Below, in pieces: positions 1-8,589 of a DNA stretch of 64,000 nucleotides. The DNA is from Nonomuraea polychroma (lineage in GTDB: Bacteria; Actinomycetota; Actinomycetes; Streptosporangiales; Streptosporangiaceae): NCBI RefSeq assembly GCF_004011505.1, contig NZ_SAUN01000001.1:434001-498000 (forward strand), read 5' to 3'. A model generated the notes under the pieces. That model worked only from the letters and a program-made list of their open reading frames with translations. It had not been told where the DNA came from and did no database searches. Position numbers and translations under genes: made by a program. The first letter of the stretch is position 1. Every line of letters begins with the position of its first letter.

Positions 1-2
1 AC

Positions 3-1181
3 GAACGCCGGCCCGACCCACGCCCGCGTGACGACGACGAGGGCCGCTCGATCAACCTCGGCCTGTCGGCCCGCGGCGTGAAGGCGCTCACCGACGTCGG
101 CCTCATAGCGGACATCTGGCCGCTCACCGTGCCCATGCGGGGCAGAGCGGTGCACGGCCCCGGCGGAAAGGTGACCTTCCACCCGTACGGCACCAGCGAC
201 GATCAGATCCTCCACTCCATCCGCCGCCGCGACCTCGTGACCAAGCTCATCGACCACGCGACGGAGGCAGGCGCGGCCTTCCACTTCGGGCACAAGGTCG
301 TGGACCTCGATCGGGACCGCCCCGCGCTGGTCACCGAGCACGGCACCGTGCCCGCCGACGCGGTGGTCGGAGCCGACGGCGCGTTCTCCACGGTCAGGAC
401 GCTGATGCAGCGCGGCGCGCCGGCCGACTTCCACCAGGAGTTCCTGTCCTGGGGGTACAAGGAGCTGACCATCCCGAAGGTGCCCGACTACCATGAGGCC
501 CTGCATGTGTGGCCGGGCGGCGACGACGGCCTCATCGTCACGCACCCGAACCTCGACGGCTCGATGACCGCGACATTGTTCCTCCCCGCCGGGCGGCTCG
601 CCGCGATCACCGACCCAGAGGCCTTCTTCGCCGAGCGCTTCCCCGACGCCCTGCCGCTCATGCCGGACCTGGCCGAGGAGTTCGCCCAGCGGCCCGTGGG
701 CCATCTGGTCTCCATCCGCACGACCCCCTGGCACGACGCGGGCAAGGTCGTGCTCGTCGGCGACGCGGCGCACGCCGTCTATCCCTTCTACGGGCAGGGC
801 ATGAACTCCGCCCTGGAGGACTGCACCGTCCTGGACCGCTGCCTGGCCGCGGCGGAGGACCCGGCGGCGGCCTTCGCCGCGTTCGAGAGCGCCCGCAGAC
901 CGCACACCGACGTGCTCGACGAGCTGTCCCGGCGCAACTTCGTCGAGCTGCGCGAGCAGGTGCGCTCCCCGCTTCACCTCCTGCGCAAGCAGGCCGACCT
1001 CATGCTGGCCAGGCTGCTGCCCGGCCGCTGGGTGCCGCTCTACACCATGGTCTCCCACTCCACCACGCCGTACGCGGACGCGCTCGCCCGGTCGAGACGG
1101 CAGGACGCCGTGCTCGGCTGGACGGCGGCAGGCGCCGCAGGGCTCCTCGCGCTCACCATGCTCGCCAGGAAGGGCCGCTAA
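3..1181 (+). CDS. kmo: Kynurenine 3-monooxygenase, 5'-truncated by window edge
   Basis: FAD-dependent aromatic hydroxylase that would convert kynurenine to 3-hydroxykynurenine in tryptophan catabolism. The frame is open to the window edge and reads ERRPDPR followed by EGRSINLGLSARG, the family block just after the missing N-terminal GxGxxG dinucleotide-binding loop, so the GTG at 78 is internal and not the start. The second FAD motifs are present: VVGADGAFS (around nt 363) and GDAAHAVYPFYGQGMN (around nt 762), the latter typical of Kmo rather than of general PHBH-type hydroxylases. A hydrophobic C-terminal stretch (VLGWTAAGAAGLLALTML) may anchor it to the membrane, as in eukaryotic Kmo. The next gene starts 3 nt downstream. 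No other kynurenine-pathway gene is visible here. Confidence 0.88.
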   Translation, partial: ERRPDPRPRDDDEGRSINLGLSARGVKALTDVGLIADIWPLTVPMRGRAVHGPGGKVTFHPYGTSDDQILHSIRRRDLVTKLIDHATEAGAAFHFGHKVVDLDRDRPALVTEHGTVPADAVVGADGAFSTVRTLMQRGAPADFHQEFLSWGYKELTIPKVPDYHEALHVWPGGDDGLIVTHPNLDGSMTATLFLPAGRLAAITDPEAFFAERFPDALPLMPDLAEEFAQRPVGHLVSIRTTPWHDAGKVVLVGDAAHAVYPFYGQGMNSALEDCTVLDRCLAAAEDPAAAFAAFESARRPHTDVLDELSRRNFVELREQVRSPLHLLRKQADLMLARLLPGRWVPLYTMVSHSTTPYADALARSRRQDAVLGWTAAGAAGLLALTMLARKGR

Positions 1182-1183
1182 CG

Positions 1184-1813
1184 ATGCTGACGGATCCCAC
1201 CGATCCCGACCGCGTCCTCGTCGAGGTGAGCGACCTCGACGGGGACCACGACCTCGTCCTGCGGTACGGCGACGCGCTGCGCCGCGTGGTGACCTGGGCA
1301 CGCGAGTACCTGTGCCGCCCCCACCCCGAGCTGGGCAGGAAGGGGCCGGTGTGCCCGTTCGCCCAGACCGCGCTGGACCGCGGGACGTTCTTCCTGGCCG
1401 TGCGCCCCGGCCGGCCGAGCGCGGAAGAGGTGGCGGAGTTGCTGGCCGGCTACCGCTCGTGGTTCCAGCGGCTGGTCTCTCCGCCGAGGGTGTCGCCGCA
1501 GTTCCGCACCATCCTGGTGCTGCTCCCGGACGCGCTGGTCGAGGTCGTGGACGCCGCCCAGCGGGCGCTGAAGCCGGAGTACGTCGAGGCCGGGCTCATG
1601 ATCGGCGAGTTCTACCCGGGACCGCCGCCCAAGCCCGGCCTGTGGAACGCCGACTTCCGCCCGCTGAGCAGCCCGGTGCCGCTCCTGGCGATCAGGCAAA
1701 TGGTGGCCACGGACCTGCCGTTCCTCAAGGACGACCCGCGGCAGGCGGCGGCCTACGCGGAGCGCTTCGGTGACCGATCGAGGGCGGCGATCGCCGCCGC
1801 GCGGGGCCGCTGA
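1184..1813 (+). CDS. DUF6875-like protein coupled to kmo
   Basis: A 209-residue soluble protein starting at ATG 1184, two bases after the kmo stop, so probably co-translated. It has no signal peptide or membrane segment. The most distinctive block is GPVCPFAQTALDRGTFFLAV (residues ~50-69), with a single Cys-Pro-Phe, followed by a hydrophobic core (RTILVLLPDALVEVVDAA) and GLMIGEFYPG. This CPF pattern is what I associate with DUF6875 proteins of actinomycetes; function is unknown to me. Its last 61 nt overlap the convergent GH3 gene. Context suggests a role linked to the kynurenine monooxygenase, but nothing in the sequence shows which. Confidence 0.7.
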   Translation: MLTDPTDPDRVLVEVSDLDGDHDLVLRYGDALRRVVTWAREYLCRPHPELGRKGPVCPFAQTALDRGTFFLAVRPGRPSAEEVAELLAGYRSWFQRLVSPPRVSPQFRTILVLLPDALVEVVDAAQRALKPEYVEAGLMIGEFYPGPPPKPGLWNADFRPLSSPVPLLAIRQMVATDLPFLKDDPRQAAAYAERFGDRSRAAIAAARGR

Positions 1814-3252
1814 CCGCTCGTGAGGAGCTCCATCGCGGCCCTGGTGTTGGCCCGGGCCGCGCCGTACGTGGCCAGGTAGACCGCGCTGCCCGGCCGCCAG
1901 ATGGGCAACCCCATCTCGACGACGATCGTGTCGGGCCGGGCGGCGACCAGCGCGGAGACGAGCGCCCGGCTGTCGGCGTACCGGTGGGCGTCCTTGACCA
2001 CCACCACCAGCGAGCGGCCTTTGGCGCGCTCCAGAAGCCGCTCGGAGACGGCTTCGGCCGGCGTGACCCGGACCACCTCGCCCTCGGGCAGCCACGGCGA
2101 GACGCCCCACGGGACGTCGCCGACCGCGATCGTCGGAGGGGTGTCGACCTCCACGACCAGCGGATCCGTCAGCGGGCCCGCGGACCCGTCGAGCCTGACC
2201 GCGCGCCTGGCGGCGTCCAGGCCGACGTCCGCGGGGTCGTCCCGCACGCTCGTCCCCGAGGCGAACCAGGCCCGCAGCCGGTCGGCCCGGGCCGCGGCCT
2301 CCTCCAGGCGCTCCGCCGGCAGCCGCCCGTCGCCGACGGCGGCCACGATCTCGGCGATGATCGCCAGGATCTCGTCGTAGCCCGGCTTCGGCCCCAGGCA
2401 GAGCAGGTCGGCCCCGGCCGCGAGCGACAGGGCGGCCCCTCTGGCGAGCCCGACTCCTTCGCTGATCGCGTGCATGTCGAGGGCGTCGCTGACCACCACG
2501 CCGTCGTAGCCGAGCTCCCCGCGGAGCAGCCCGGTGATCGCGGCCGGCGAGAGCGTGGCGGGCTGGTCGCCGGTCAGGGCGGGGACGGCGACGTGGGCGG
2601 TCATGACGGACCGCGCGCCGGCCTCGATGGCGGCCACGAACGGCACCAGCTCCCTGGACCGCAACACGTCCAGCGTGACGTCCACGACCGGGATGGCCAG
2701 GTGCGAGTCGACGGTGGTGGCGCCGTGGCCGGGGAAATGCTTGACGCACGCGGCGACCCCGGCCGACTGCAGGCCCTGGACCGCGGCCACCGTGTGCCTG
2801 GCGACCAGCTCGGCGTCGTCGCCGAACGCCCTGGTGCCGATCACCGGGTTGTCCTCGGCGGTGTTGACGTCGGCCGCGGGCGCCATGTCGAGGTTGACCC
2901 CGGCGGCGACCAGCTCGGAGCCGATGGCCCGGTAGACCCGGCGGGTGAGCTCGACGTCGTCCACGGCGCCGAGCGCGGCGTTGCCCGGGTAGGGGCTGCC
3001 GACGTGGTAGGCGAGCCGAGTGACGTCGCCGCCCTCCTCGTCCAGGGAGATGAACGGCTCGCCGGCCGCCCGCAGCGCCGCGGTGAGCCCGGCCACCTGG
3101 TCCGGCGCGGCCACGTTGAAGCCGAACAACGTGACGCCGCCGAGACCGCGCTCCAGCTCTCTCAGCACCCAGTCGGGCGCGGTGGTGCCGTCGAAGGCGA
3201 CGAGCAGTGTGCCGGCCGCGAGACGGCGCAGCCCCCGATCACTCTGGCTCAT
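1753..3252 (-). CDS. Glycoside hydrolase family 3, NagZ-type beta-N-acetylglucosaminidase
   Basis: A 499-residue GH3 enzyme. The sequence contains KHFPGHGATTVDSH, the loop signature of NagZ-type enzymes that carries the Asp-His acid/base pair, and VVVSDALDM, which holds the Asp nucleophile. Known NagZ proteins release N-acetylglucosamine from peptidoglycan fragments or chito-oligosaccharides. A C-terminal domain of ~150 residues follows the barrel, as in two-domain GH3 enzymes. There is no signal peptide, so it should act in the cytoplasm on imported oligosaccharides. It is the last gene of the importer operon (77 nt after permease 2), which argues that the transporter carries an amino-sugar oligomer. 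Exact substrate is inference. Confidence 0.87.
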   Translation of the reverse strand: MSQSDRGLRRLAAGTLLVAFDGTTAPDWVLRELERGLGGVTLFGFNVAAPDQVAGLTAALRAAGEPFISLDEEGGDVTRLAYHVGSPYPGNAALGAVDDVELTRRVYRAIGSELVAAGVNLDMAPAADVNTAEDNPVIGTRAFGDDAELVARHTVAAVQGLQSAGVAACVKHFPGHGATTVDSHLAIPVVDVTLDVLRSRELVPFVAAIEAGARSVMTAHVAVPALTGDQPATLSPAAITGLLRGELGYDGVVVSDALDMHAISEGVGLARGAALSLAAGADLLCLGPKPGYDEILAIIAEIVAAVGDGRLPAERLEEAAARADRLRAWFASGTSVRDDPADVGLDAARRAVRLDGSAGPLTDPLVVEVDTPPTIAVGDVPWGVSPWLPEGEVVRVTPAEAVSERLLERAKGRSLVVVVKDAHRYADSRALVSALVAARPDTIVVEMGLPIWRPGSAVYLATYGAARANTRAAMELLTSGQRPRAAAIAALDRSPKRSA

Positions 3253-3280
3253 GGCTCCTCATCAAAGTTCAGGGCACGGT

Positions 3281-3312
3281 CAGGGCACGGCCCGCGTGAG
3301 GGCCGCACCCTG
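3281..3312. other. Hairpin between permease and GH3 genes
   Basis: CAGGG-cac-GGCCC-gcgtga-GGGCC-gca-CCCTG forms an interrupted stem of two 5-bp blocks in the 77-nt gap between the second permease and the hydrolase. There is no T-run on either side. It could attenuate transcription or stabilise the upstream mRNA, giving more transporter than hydrolase. Confidence 0.45.
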
Positions 3313-3329
3313 ACGTGCGTAAGGAAAGA

Positions 3330-4181
3330 TCAGCCCTTCACGGCCCCGGCCACCAGGCCGGAGACCATGCGGCGCTGCACCAGCAGGAAGAAGGCGATGA
3401 CCGGCAAGGTCATCAGCGTCGAGGTCGCCATGATGGCGCCCCAGTCGGTGCCCCGTTGCCCGAAGAAGAACTGCAGGGCCACCGGCATGGTGTAACCGGT
3501 CGTGTCCTTCATCAGGACCAGCGCGAAGATCAGGTCGTTCCACGCGGTGATGAACGAGAAGATGCTCGTCGCCACCAGCCCCGGCGCCACCAGCGGGAAC
3601 AAGACCTTCCAGAAGGTGGTGAACCGGCTCGCGCCGTCGATCCACGCCGCCTCCTCCAGGGACTTGGGCACGGCGGCGACGAAGGTGCGCAACATCCAGA
3701 TGCCGAACGGCAGCGTGAGGCCGACCTGGATCACGATCAGGCCGAGCAGGTTGTCGTACAGGCCCATCCGGCGGACGTTCAGGAACAACGGGATCAGCAG
3801 CGCCTCGGTCGGGATCATCTGCACGATGAGCAGGGTGATCAGGAAGCTGGTGCGGCCTTTGAACCGGAACCGCGCCACCGCGGTCGCCGCGAGCAGCGCG
3901 AACGCCGACCCGATGAGCACGGTGCCGAGCGCCACGATCGCGCTGTTGCGCATGTAGACCCAGATCGAGTTGCCCGCCACGCCGTCGGTGAGCACCTTGC
4001 CGACGTGCTCGAAGGTGAAGTGGGTGGGGAACGGGATGAAGTCGGTGGTGAAGATCTGGTCGTTGGCCTTGAACGAGGTCGAGACCATCCAATAGACCGG
4101 GAAGACCGCGAAGAGGAAGACCAGGACGCCGGCCGTGTTCAGCGCGATTTTGTTGAGCCGTTTGCGGGCCAGCGGCGTCAT
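3330..4181 (-). CDS. Carbohydrate ABC transporter permease, MalG type
   Basis: Inner-membrane permease of 283 residues with six predicted hydrophobic segments, the first at VLVFLFAVFPVYWMV. The cytoplasmic EAA loop that docks the ATPase is present: EEAAWIDGASRFTTFWKVLF, followed by PLVAP. Length, the conserved SFK after the first segment, and order behind the other permease assign it to the CUT1 family (MalG/DasC/NgcG-like). No ATPase gene is in the operon, as is usual in actinomycetes where a shared ATPase (MsiK) serves many CUT1 importers. The ATG at 4181 is separated from the upstream permease by 67 nt. Confidence 0.9.
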   Translation of the reverse strand: MTPLARKRLNKIALNTAGVLVFLFAVFPVYWMVSTSFKANDQIFTTDFIPFPTHFTFEHVGKVLTDGVAGNSIWVYMRNSAIVALGTVLIGSAFALLAATAVARFRFKGRTSFLITLLIVQMIPTEALLIPLFLNVRRMGLYDNLLGLIVIQVGLTLPFGIWMLRTFVAAVPKSLEEAAWIDGASRFTTFWKVLFPLVAPGLVATSIFSFITAWNDLIFALVLMKDTTGYTMPVALQFFFGQRGTDWGAIMATSTLMTLPVIAFFLLVQRRMVSGLVAGAVKG

Positions 4182-4248
4182 GAGGCCTCCTTCGTCGGCC
4201 TCATGACGCCAGGCGTGCTGTGTTTGTTGGTGCCTTCACTTCGTTCAG

Positions 4249-5268
4249 TCACGTGAGGTCCTCCTGCTTGACCATCTGGCGGGTGTAGAAGGCGGTGACG
4301 ATGAGCAGGATGATCGTCAGCACCACCGCGATCGCCGCGCCCGTGCCCATCTTGGGCGGCGCCTTGAAGGCCTCGGCGAAGGAGAAGAGCGACAGGTTGA
4401 ACGCCTCGCGGTTGGTGGGCCCGTTCAGCAGCACGTAGAGCTGGCTGAGCACCTTGAAGTCCCAGATGATCGACAGGATCGTCAGGACGGCGAAGACGGG
4501 CTTCAGCAGCGGGAAGGTGATCTTCCTGAACGTGCGCCACGGGGTGGCGCCGTCCACCCTGGCCGCCTCATAGAGCTCGGCGGGGATGCCCCGCAGCCCG
4601 GCCAGCACGGACACCGCCACGAACGGGAAGGACGCCCAGACCACGGTGAGGATCAGCACCACGTAGACCGACCACGCGTCGTTGAGCCACGGCTGGCCGG
4701 TCCAGTCCGCCCGGCCGAAGAGCAAGGTGGACAGCCCGTCGGGCAGCAGGTTGAGTGCCCAGTTGATGATGCCGGCTTCGGCGTCGAAGAGCCAGCGCCA
4801 GATCGTGCCCTGAGCGACCGGCGGAACCGCCCACGCGGACATGATGCCGATGATCACGAAGGTGGACATCCGCTTGCTCAGCCGGTTGAGCAGTGCGCCG
4901 ACGGCGGTGCCCAGGATCAGCGTGAGAGCCACGGTGACGGCCGCGAAGACGATCGTGTTCCGCAGCGAGGACCAGAAGATGTCGTTGTCGAGGAGCTTGG
5001 TGTAGTTCTCCAGCCCCACCCATTCCGGCTCCGCGACGCCGCGGATCACCCGGAGGCTGATGCTCTGGAACGACATGATGACCATCTGGATCATCGGGTA
5101 GAGCAGCAGTCCCAGGATGACCAGGATGCCGGGGATGAGCAGGACGTACGGGATGGCCCGCGGGGGCAGCCCGCTGCCCCGCGCGCGCTTGTGTGACGTG
5201 TGGCGGCGCCGCCCAGGGGCGGAGGTGTTCCCTCCGCCCCTGGGCGCGAGCGTTGACGTGTTCGCCAT
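4249..5268 (-). CDS. Carbohydrate ABC transporter permease, MalF type
   Basis: Membrane permease of 339 residues with a basic cytoplasmic N-terminus (about 35 residues, RRRHTSHKRARG) and six hydrophobic segments starting at IPYVLLIPGILVILGLLLYP. The EAA loop reads ELYEAARVDGATPWRTFRKI. It pairs with the downstream MalG-type permease as the heterodimeric channel of a CUT1 importer. It starts 2 nt after the binding-protein stop, so the two are translationally coupled. Confidence 0.9.
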   Translation of the reverse strand: MANTSTLAPRGGGNTSAPGRRRHTSHKRARGSGLPPRAIPYVLLIPGILVILGLLLYPMIQMVIMSFQSISLRVIRGVAEPEWVGLENYTKLLDNDIFWSSLRNTIVFAAVTVALTLILGTAVGALLNRLSKRMSTFVIIGIMSAWAVPPVAQGTIWRWLFDAEAGIINWALNLLPDGLSTLLFGRADWTGQPWLNDAWSVYVVLILTVVWASFPFVAVSVLAGLRGIPAELYEAARVDGATPWRTFRKITFPLLKPVFAVLTILSIIWDFKVLSQLYVLLNGPTNREAFNLSLFSFAEAFKAPPKMGTGAAIAVVLTIILLIVTAFYTRQMVKQEDLT

Positions 5269-5270
5269 GG

Positions 5271-6593
5271 TCAGGACTGGTTCAGGATGTCTTCGAGTTC
5301 CTTGTTGGCCTTGGCGAGCGCCTCATCGGCCGTGGCCTTGCCCTCGATGACCGAGCGGGCCGCGTTCTGCAGGACCGCCTTGGTCTCGTTGGCCTCCGTC
5401 CACTGCGGGTCGGCGGGGAAGGCCTTGGCCTTGGCGAAAGCGGCGGCGAACGGCGCCTGCGCCGGGTCCTTGGCCAGCTCGGCGAGCGTGTCCGGGTAGA
5501 CGGGCAGCAGGCCGCCGTCCATGGCGTAGCGGTCGGCCCACTTCTTGCTGGTGGCCAGCTTCACGAACTCGAGCGCGAGCTCCTTGTTCTTGGCGTCGTT
5601 CCACACGGTGATGTCGTTGCCGCCGAAGAACGCGGGAGTCTCGCCACCGGCCTTGGACGGGAGCGGGAAGAAGGCCATCTGGTCCTCCTTCACCTTGCCC
5701 TTGCTCTCCTCCTTGATGGTGGCGATGTCCCACGACGCGGTCAGGTACATGCCGACCTTGCCGTTGGAGAAGCGCGTGCGGATGTCCGTGGTGTTCTGGG
5801 TGAGGCGGGACTTGCTGGACGCACCCGAGGTCACGATGCCCGTGTACGTCTCGAAGCCGGTCTTGAAGGCCGGGTCGGTGAGCTTGCCGACCCACTTGTC
5901 GCCCTCCTTGAGGGCGTACTCGCCGCCCTCGGACCAGGCCAGCGCGCCGAGCAGGTGGTTGGCGTCGGAGCCGCCGTTGAAGGCGAAGCCGTCGACGTCC
6001 TTGCCCTTCTCCTCCTGGATCTTCTTGGCCGCCGCCAGCACCTCGTCCCAGGTCTTCGGAACCTCGATCTTGAGGTCCTTGAACCAGTCCTTGCGGTACA
6101 TGACGGCGCGGGTGCCGGCGCCCCACGGCATGGCGTAGACCTCGCCGTCGATGGTCTCCAGGCCGAAGAGGTTCTTCGGGATCTGCGCGTGCTCGCCGCC
6201 GCTGGTGATCGACGTGACCGGGGCCAGCGCGTCCTGGCTCTGCCAGAGCGGCACCTGGTCGTTGCCGATCTCCGTCACGTCGGGGCCCTCGCCGCCCGCC
6301 GCGGCGGCCGTGAACTTGTCGTTGACCTGCGGCCACGGAATCCACTGCACGGTGGCATTCGCGCCGGTCTGGGTCTTGAACTCGGCGACGAGGTCGTCCA
6401 TGTACTTCTGGGACGGCTCGTTGGGGTCGCCGAGGCGCCAGACGGTGATGCTCTGGCCCGCGTACTTGGGGCCTGAGGCGGAGGCGGAGGCCTGCGGCTG
6501 GGGCGTGGTGGTCTCTCCGGAGCCACATGCGGCCAGGCCCAGGGCCAGGGCGGCCGTGGTGACCGTAGTGGCCGTGATCTTCGCGATCCTCAC
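5271..6593 (-). CDS. Extracellular sugar-binding lipoprotein of CUT1 importer
   Basis: A 440-residue solute-binding protein. I place the start at GTG 6593 because GGGAAGGGAG lies just upstream and the protein then begins with a clean lipoprotein signal peptide (MRIAKITATTVTTAALALGL) and lipobox LAAC; a longer reading to 6662 would put 23 polar residues before it. A Ser/Ala/Pro linker is followed by the cluster B fold (ITVWRLGDPNEPSQ, GPDVTEIGNDQVPLW, FFGGNDITVWN). It resembles DasA/NgcE-like binding proteins for chitobiose or N-acetylglucosamine. It is first in the operon and divergent from a ROK regulator with a palindromic site between them. Confidence 0.88.
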   Translation of the reverse strand: MRIAKITATTVTTAALALGLAACGSGETTTPQPQASASASGPKYAGQSITVWRLGDPNEPSQKYMDDLVAEFKTQTGANATVQWIPWPQVNDKFTAAAAGGEGPDVTEIGNDQVPLWQSQDALAPVTSITSGGEHAQIPKNLFGLETIDGEVYAMPWGAGTRAVMYRKDWFKDLKIEVPKTWDEVLAAAKKIQEEKGKDVDGFAFNGGSDANHLLGALAWSEGGEYALKEGDKWVGKLTDPAFKTGFETYTGIVTSGASSKSRLTQNTTDIRTRFSNGKVGMYLTASWDIATIKEESKGKVKEDQMAFFPLPSKAGGETPAFFGGNDITVWNDAKNKELALEFVKLATSKKWADRYAMDGGLLPVYPDTLAELAKDPAQAPFAAAFAKAKAFPADPQWTEANETKAVLQNAARSVIEGKATADEALAKANKELEDILNQS

Positions 6594-6690
6594 TAGCGTT
6601 CTCCCTTCCCGGCTAATCGCGTCGGGTCTGCGCTCATCGGGTGCTGAGCCTGCGGTCCGCACCAGGCTGATCGTCAGTGTCGAATAGGTG

Positions 6691-6723
6691 CTAAACTAAC
6701 AAGAAACTTTCTTAAAAGAAACT
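6691..6723. promoter_or_regulatory. Operator-like palindromes between importer operon and ROK gene
   Basis: The 166-nt divergent gap holds overlapping inverted repeats in an AT-rich island: AGAAA-C-TTTCT at 6702-6712 and TTTCTT-AA-AAGAAA at 6708-6721, preceded by CTAAACTAAC. Such sites are typical of ROK/NagC-type repressors, so the neighbouring ROK protein probably binds here and controls both the importer and itself. Assignment of binding is inference. Confidence 0.65.
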
Positions 6724-6759
6724 GCCGTTAGCGTTTCGTTGCGAGAGGGGAGAGGTCCC

Positions 6760-7917
6760 GTGACACGGAATCCCGGTGTGCCACGGCTGCTGCGCCGTCT
6801 GAATGACCGGTCGGCTTTGGAGCTCCTCCTCTCCGAGGGCCCGCTCACCCGTGCCGAGCTGGGCGAACGCACCGGCCTTTCCAAGGTGACCGCCGGACAG
6901 CTGCTCGCCCGGCTGGAGGAGCGAGGCCTCGTGGAGGTCGCCGGCGAGCGGGCCGGCGGGCGCGGGCCCAACGCCGCCCTGTACGGCGTGGTGCCCTCCA
7001 GCGCACACGTCGCCGGCCTCGAGGTGCTGCCCGACGCCATCACCGTCGGTGTGGCCGACATCACCGGCAGGACCGTGGTCGAGGTCGTGGTCAATCCGAC
7101 CGACGGCGACCCGGTCGCCACCGTGCATGAGGCCGTACGGCGGGCCTGCGAGGCGGCCAGGATCACGCTGCCGCAGCTGCGCGCGTTCGTCATCGGCACC
7201 CGCGGCGTGGTCGATCCGGACACCGGCGACGTGCGTTTCTCCTATGACCTGCCCGCCTGGCACACCGGCGTGCTGGACAGCCTGCGCACCACCCTCGGCG
7301 CCTCGGTGACCATCGAGAACGACGTCAACCTCGTCGCCCTCGCCGAGCACCGCTACGGCGCCGCCGTCGGCGTCGACGACTTCGTGGTCCTCTGGGCAGG
7401 TGTCGGCCAGGGCCTGGGCGTCATGCTGGGCGGTCGCCTGCATCGCGGCAGCACCGGAGGCGCGGGCGAGATCGGCTGGTTGCCCGTGCCCGGCGAGCCG
7501 CTGCCCAGCGACGTCACCCAGCCGCAGTCGGGCTCCTACCAGCGGCTGGTGGGTCAGGCCGCGCTGGACGGGCTCGCCACGGGGCACGGCATGAGCGCGC
7601 GGCCGAGCGCCGACCTGGTCCGCGCCGCCGTCGCCGACGGCCGCTCCGGCTTCCTCGACGCCGTGGCGGACCGGCTGGCCGTTGGCGTCGCCGCCGTCAC
7701 CGTCGTGCTGGACCCGGGGCTCATCGTGCTCGCCGGCGACGTGGGCCGGGCCGGGGGTCCTGAGCTGGCGGCCAGGGTCGAGGAGGCGGTGGCGAAGGTC
7801 TGCCCCACGCGGCCCAGCGTGGTCACCACGGGAGTCACCGGGAACCCCGTGCTGCGCGGCGCCCTGGTCGCGGCGTTGGAGCAGGCCCGGGAGCAGGTTT
7901 TCTCCGACACTGTGTGA
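6760..7917 (+). CDS. ROK-family transcriptional regulator
   Basis: A 385-residue repressor. An N-terminal winged HTH (residues ~10-60: LTRAELGERTGLSKVTAGQLL) is fused to a sugar-kinase-like ROK domain with the phosphate-loop-like VGLEV/GVGQGLG blocks and GSTGGAGEIGWLPV. The usual ROK zinc cluster (CxCGxxGC) after this block is absent; the corresponding stretch is PGEPLPSDVTQPQSGSYQRL, so metal binding is doubtful. I chose GTG 6760, which has GGGGAGAGG upstream, over TTG 6739. It diverges from the importer and probably senses the imported sugar. Confidence 0.88.
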   Translation: MTRNPGVPRLLRRLNDRSALELLLSEGPLTRAELGERTGLSKVTAGQLLARLEERGLVEVAGERAGGRGPNAALYGVVPSSAHVAGLEVLPDAITVGVADITGRTVVEVVVNPTDGDPVATVHEAVRRACEAARITLPQLRAFVIGTRGVVDPDTGDVRFSYDLPAWHTGVLDSLRTTLGASVTIENDVNLVALAEHRYGAAVGVDDFVVLWAGVGQGLGVMLGGRLHRGSTGGAGEIGWLPVPGEPLPSDVTQPQSGSYQRLVGQAALDGLATGHGMSARPSADLVRAAVADGRSGFLDAVADRLAVGVAAVTVVLDPGLIVLAGDVGRAGGPELAARVEEAVAKVCPTRPSVVTTGVTGNPVLRGALVAALEQAREQVFSDTV

Positions 7918-7929
7918 GAATTTCTGCCC

Positions 7930-8580
7930 ATGTGGCATCCCGCAGACGGCATCGTCCTGATCTCCGACCCGCGTGTGACCGCAATCCCCGTCCATGACAA
8001 CGGGGAGCCGCTGGTGGAGGTGCGGGGAAGGTTGCGACTCGACGATCGAATGGCCGACGAGGACGGCGCGTACGGCCGCCTGCGCGCCGGTCTGCTCGAA
8101 CGGCTGGAACGGGCGGAGGAGGAGCTGCCCGCCGGGTTCCACCTCCTGATCGTCGAGGGCCACCGGTCGATCGCGAACCAGCGCCGGACCTTCGACGACT
8201 ACCGTGCCGAGCTCGCCCAGCGCTTCCCCAGCATGACGCCCGGCGAGCTGGACGCCGCCGCCAGCCGGTACGTCTCACCGGTCGAGGTCGCTCCGCACAC
8301 CGCGGGGGCCGCCGTGGACCTCACGCTCTGCGACGCCGACGGCATCGAGTACGACATGGGCACGGCGATCAACGACACTCCCGAGCAGAGCGCCGGCGCG
8401 TGTTACACCGCCGCCGCGGGGATCTCGGGGGACGCGCGCAGGCACCGCAAGATCCTCGCCTCGGTCCTGGAACCGGCGGGCCTGGTCAACTACCCCACGG
8501 AGTGGTGGCACTGGTCCTACGGCGACCGCTACTGGGCCCTGATGACGGGCTCGCGGCACGCCCTCTACGGCCCGGCCTGA
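7930..8580 (+). CDS. VanX/DdpX-type D-alanyl-D-alanine dipeptidase (M15D)
   Basis: A 216-residue zinc dipeptidase without a signal peptide. Zinc ligands can be read in PHTAGAAVDLTL (His and Asp of SxHxxGxAxD) and EWWHWSYGDRYWA (Glu base and second His). GHRS corresponds to the catalytic Arg region. Family members hydrolyse D-Ala-D-Ala, giving glycopeptide resistance (VanX) or recovering D-Ala from peptidoglycan. It starts 12 nt after the ROK gene with no vanH or vanA homologue nearby, so recycling of wall fragments together with the GH3 enzyme is more likely than resistance. Confidence 0.85.
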   Translation: MWHPADGIVLISDPRVTAIPVHDNGEPLVEVRGRLRLDDRMADEDGAYGRLRAGLLERLERAEEELPAGFHLLIVEGHRSIANQRRTFDDYRAELAQRFPSMTPGELDAAASRYVSPVEVAPHTAGAAVDLTLCDADGIEYDMGTAINDTPEQSAGACYTAAAGISGDARRHRKILASVLEPAGLVNYPTEWWHWSYGDRYWALMTGSRHALYGPA

Positions 8581-8589
8581 GCGCTCCAC

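Noticed and set aside
509..1183. Long plus-strand frame upstream of the DUF6875-like gene
   Set aside because: It is the shadow frame of kmo, Arg/Gly-rich, and joins the real gene only because no stop intervenes.
7930..8580. Glycopeptide-resistance cassette based on the VanX-like gene
   Set aside because: No vanH/vanA-type ligase or VanRS pair nearby; context is sugar uptake.
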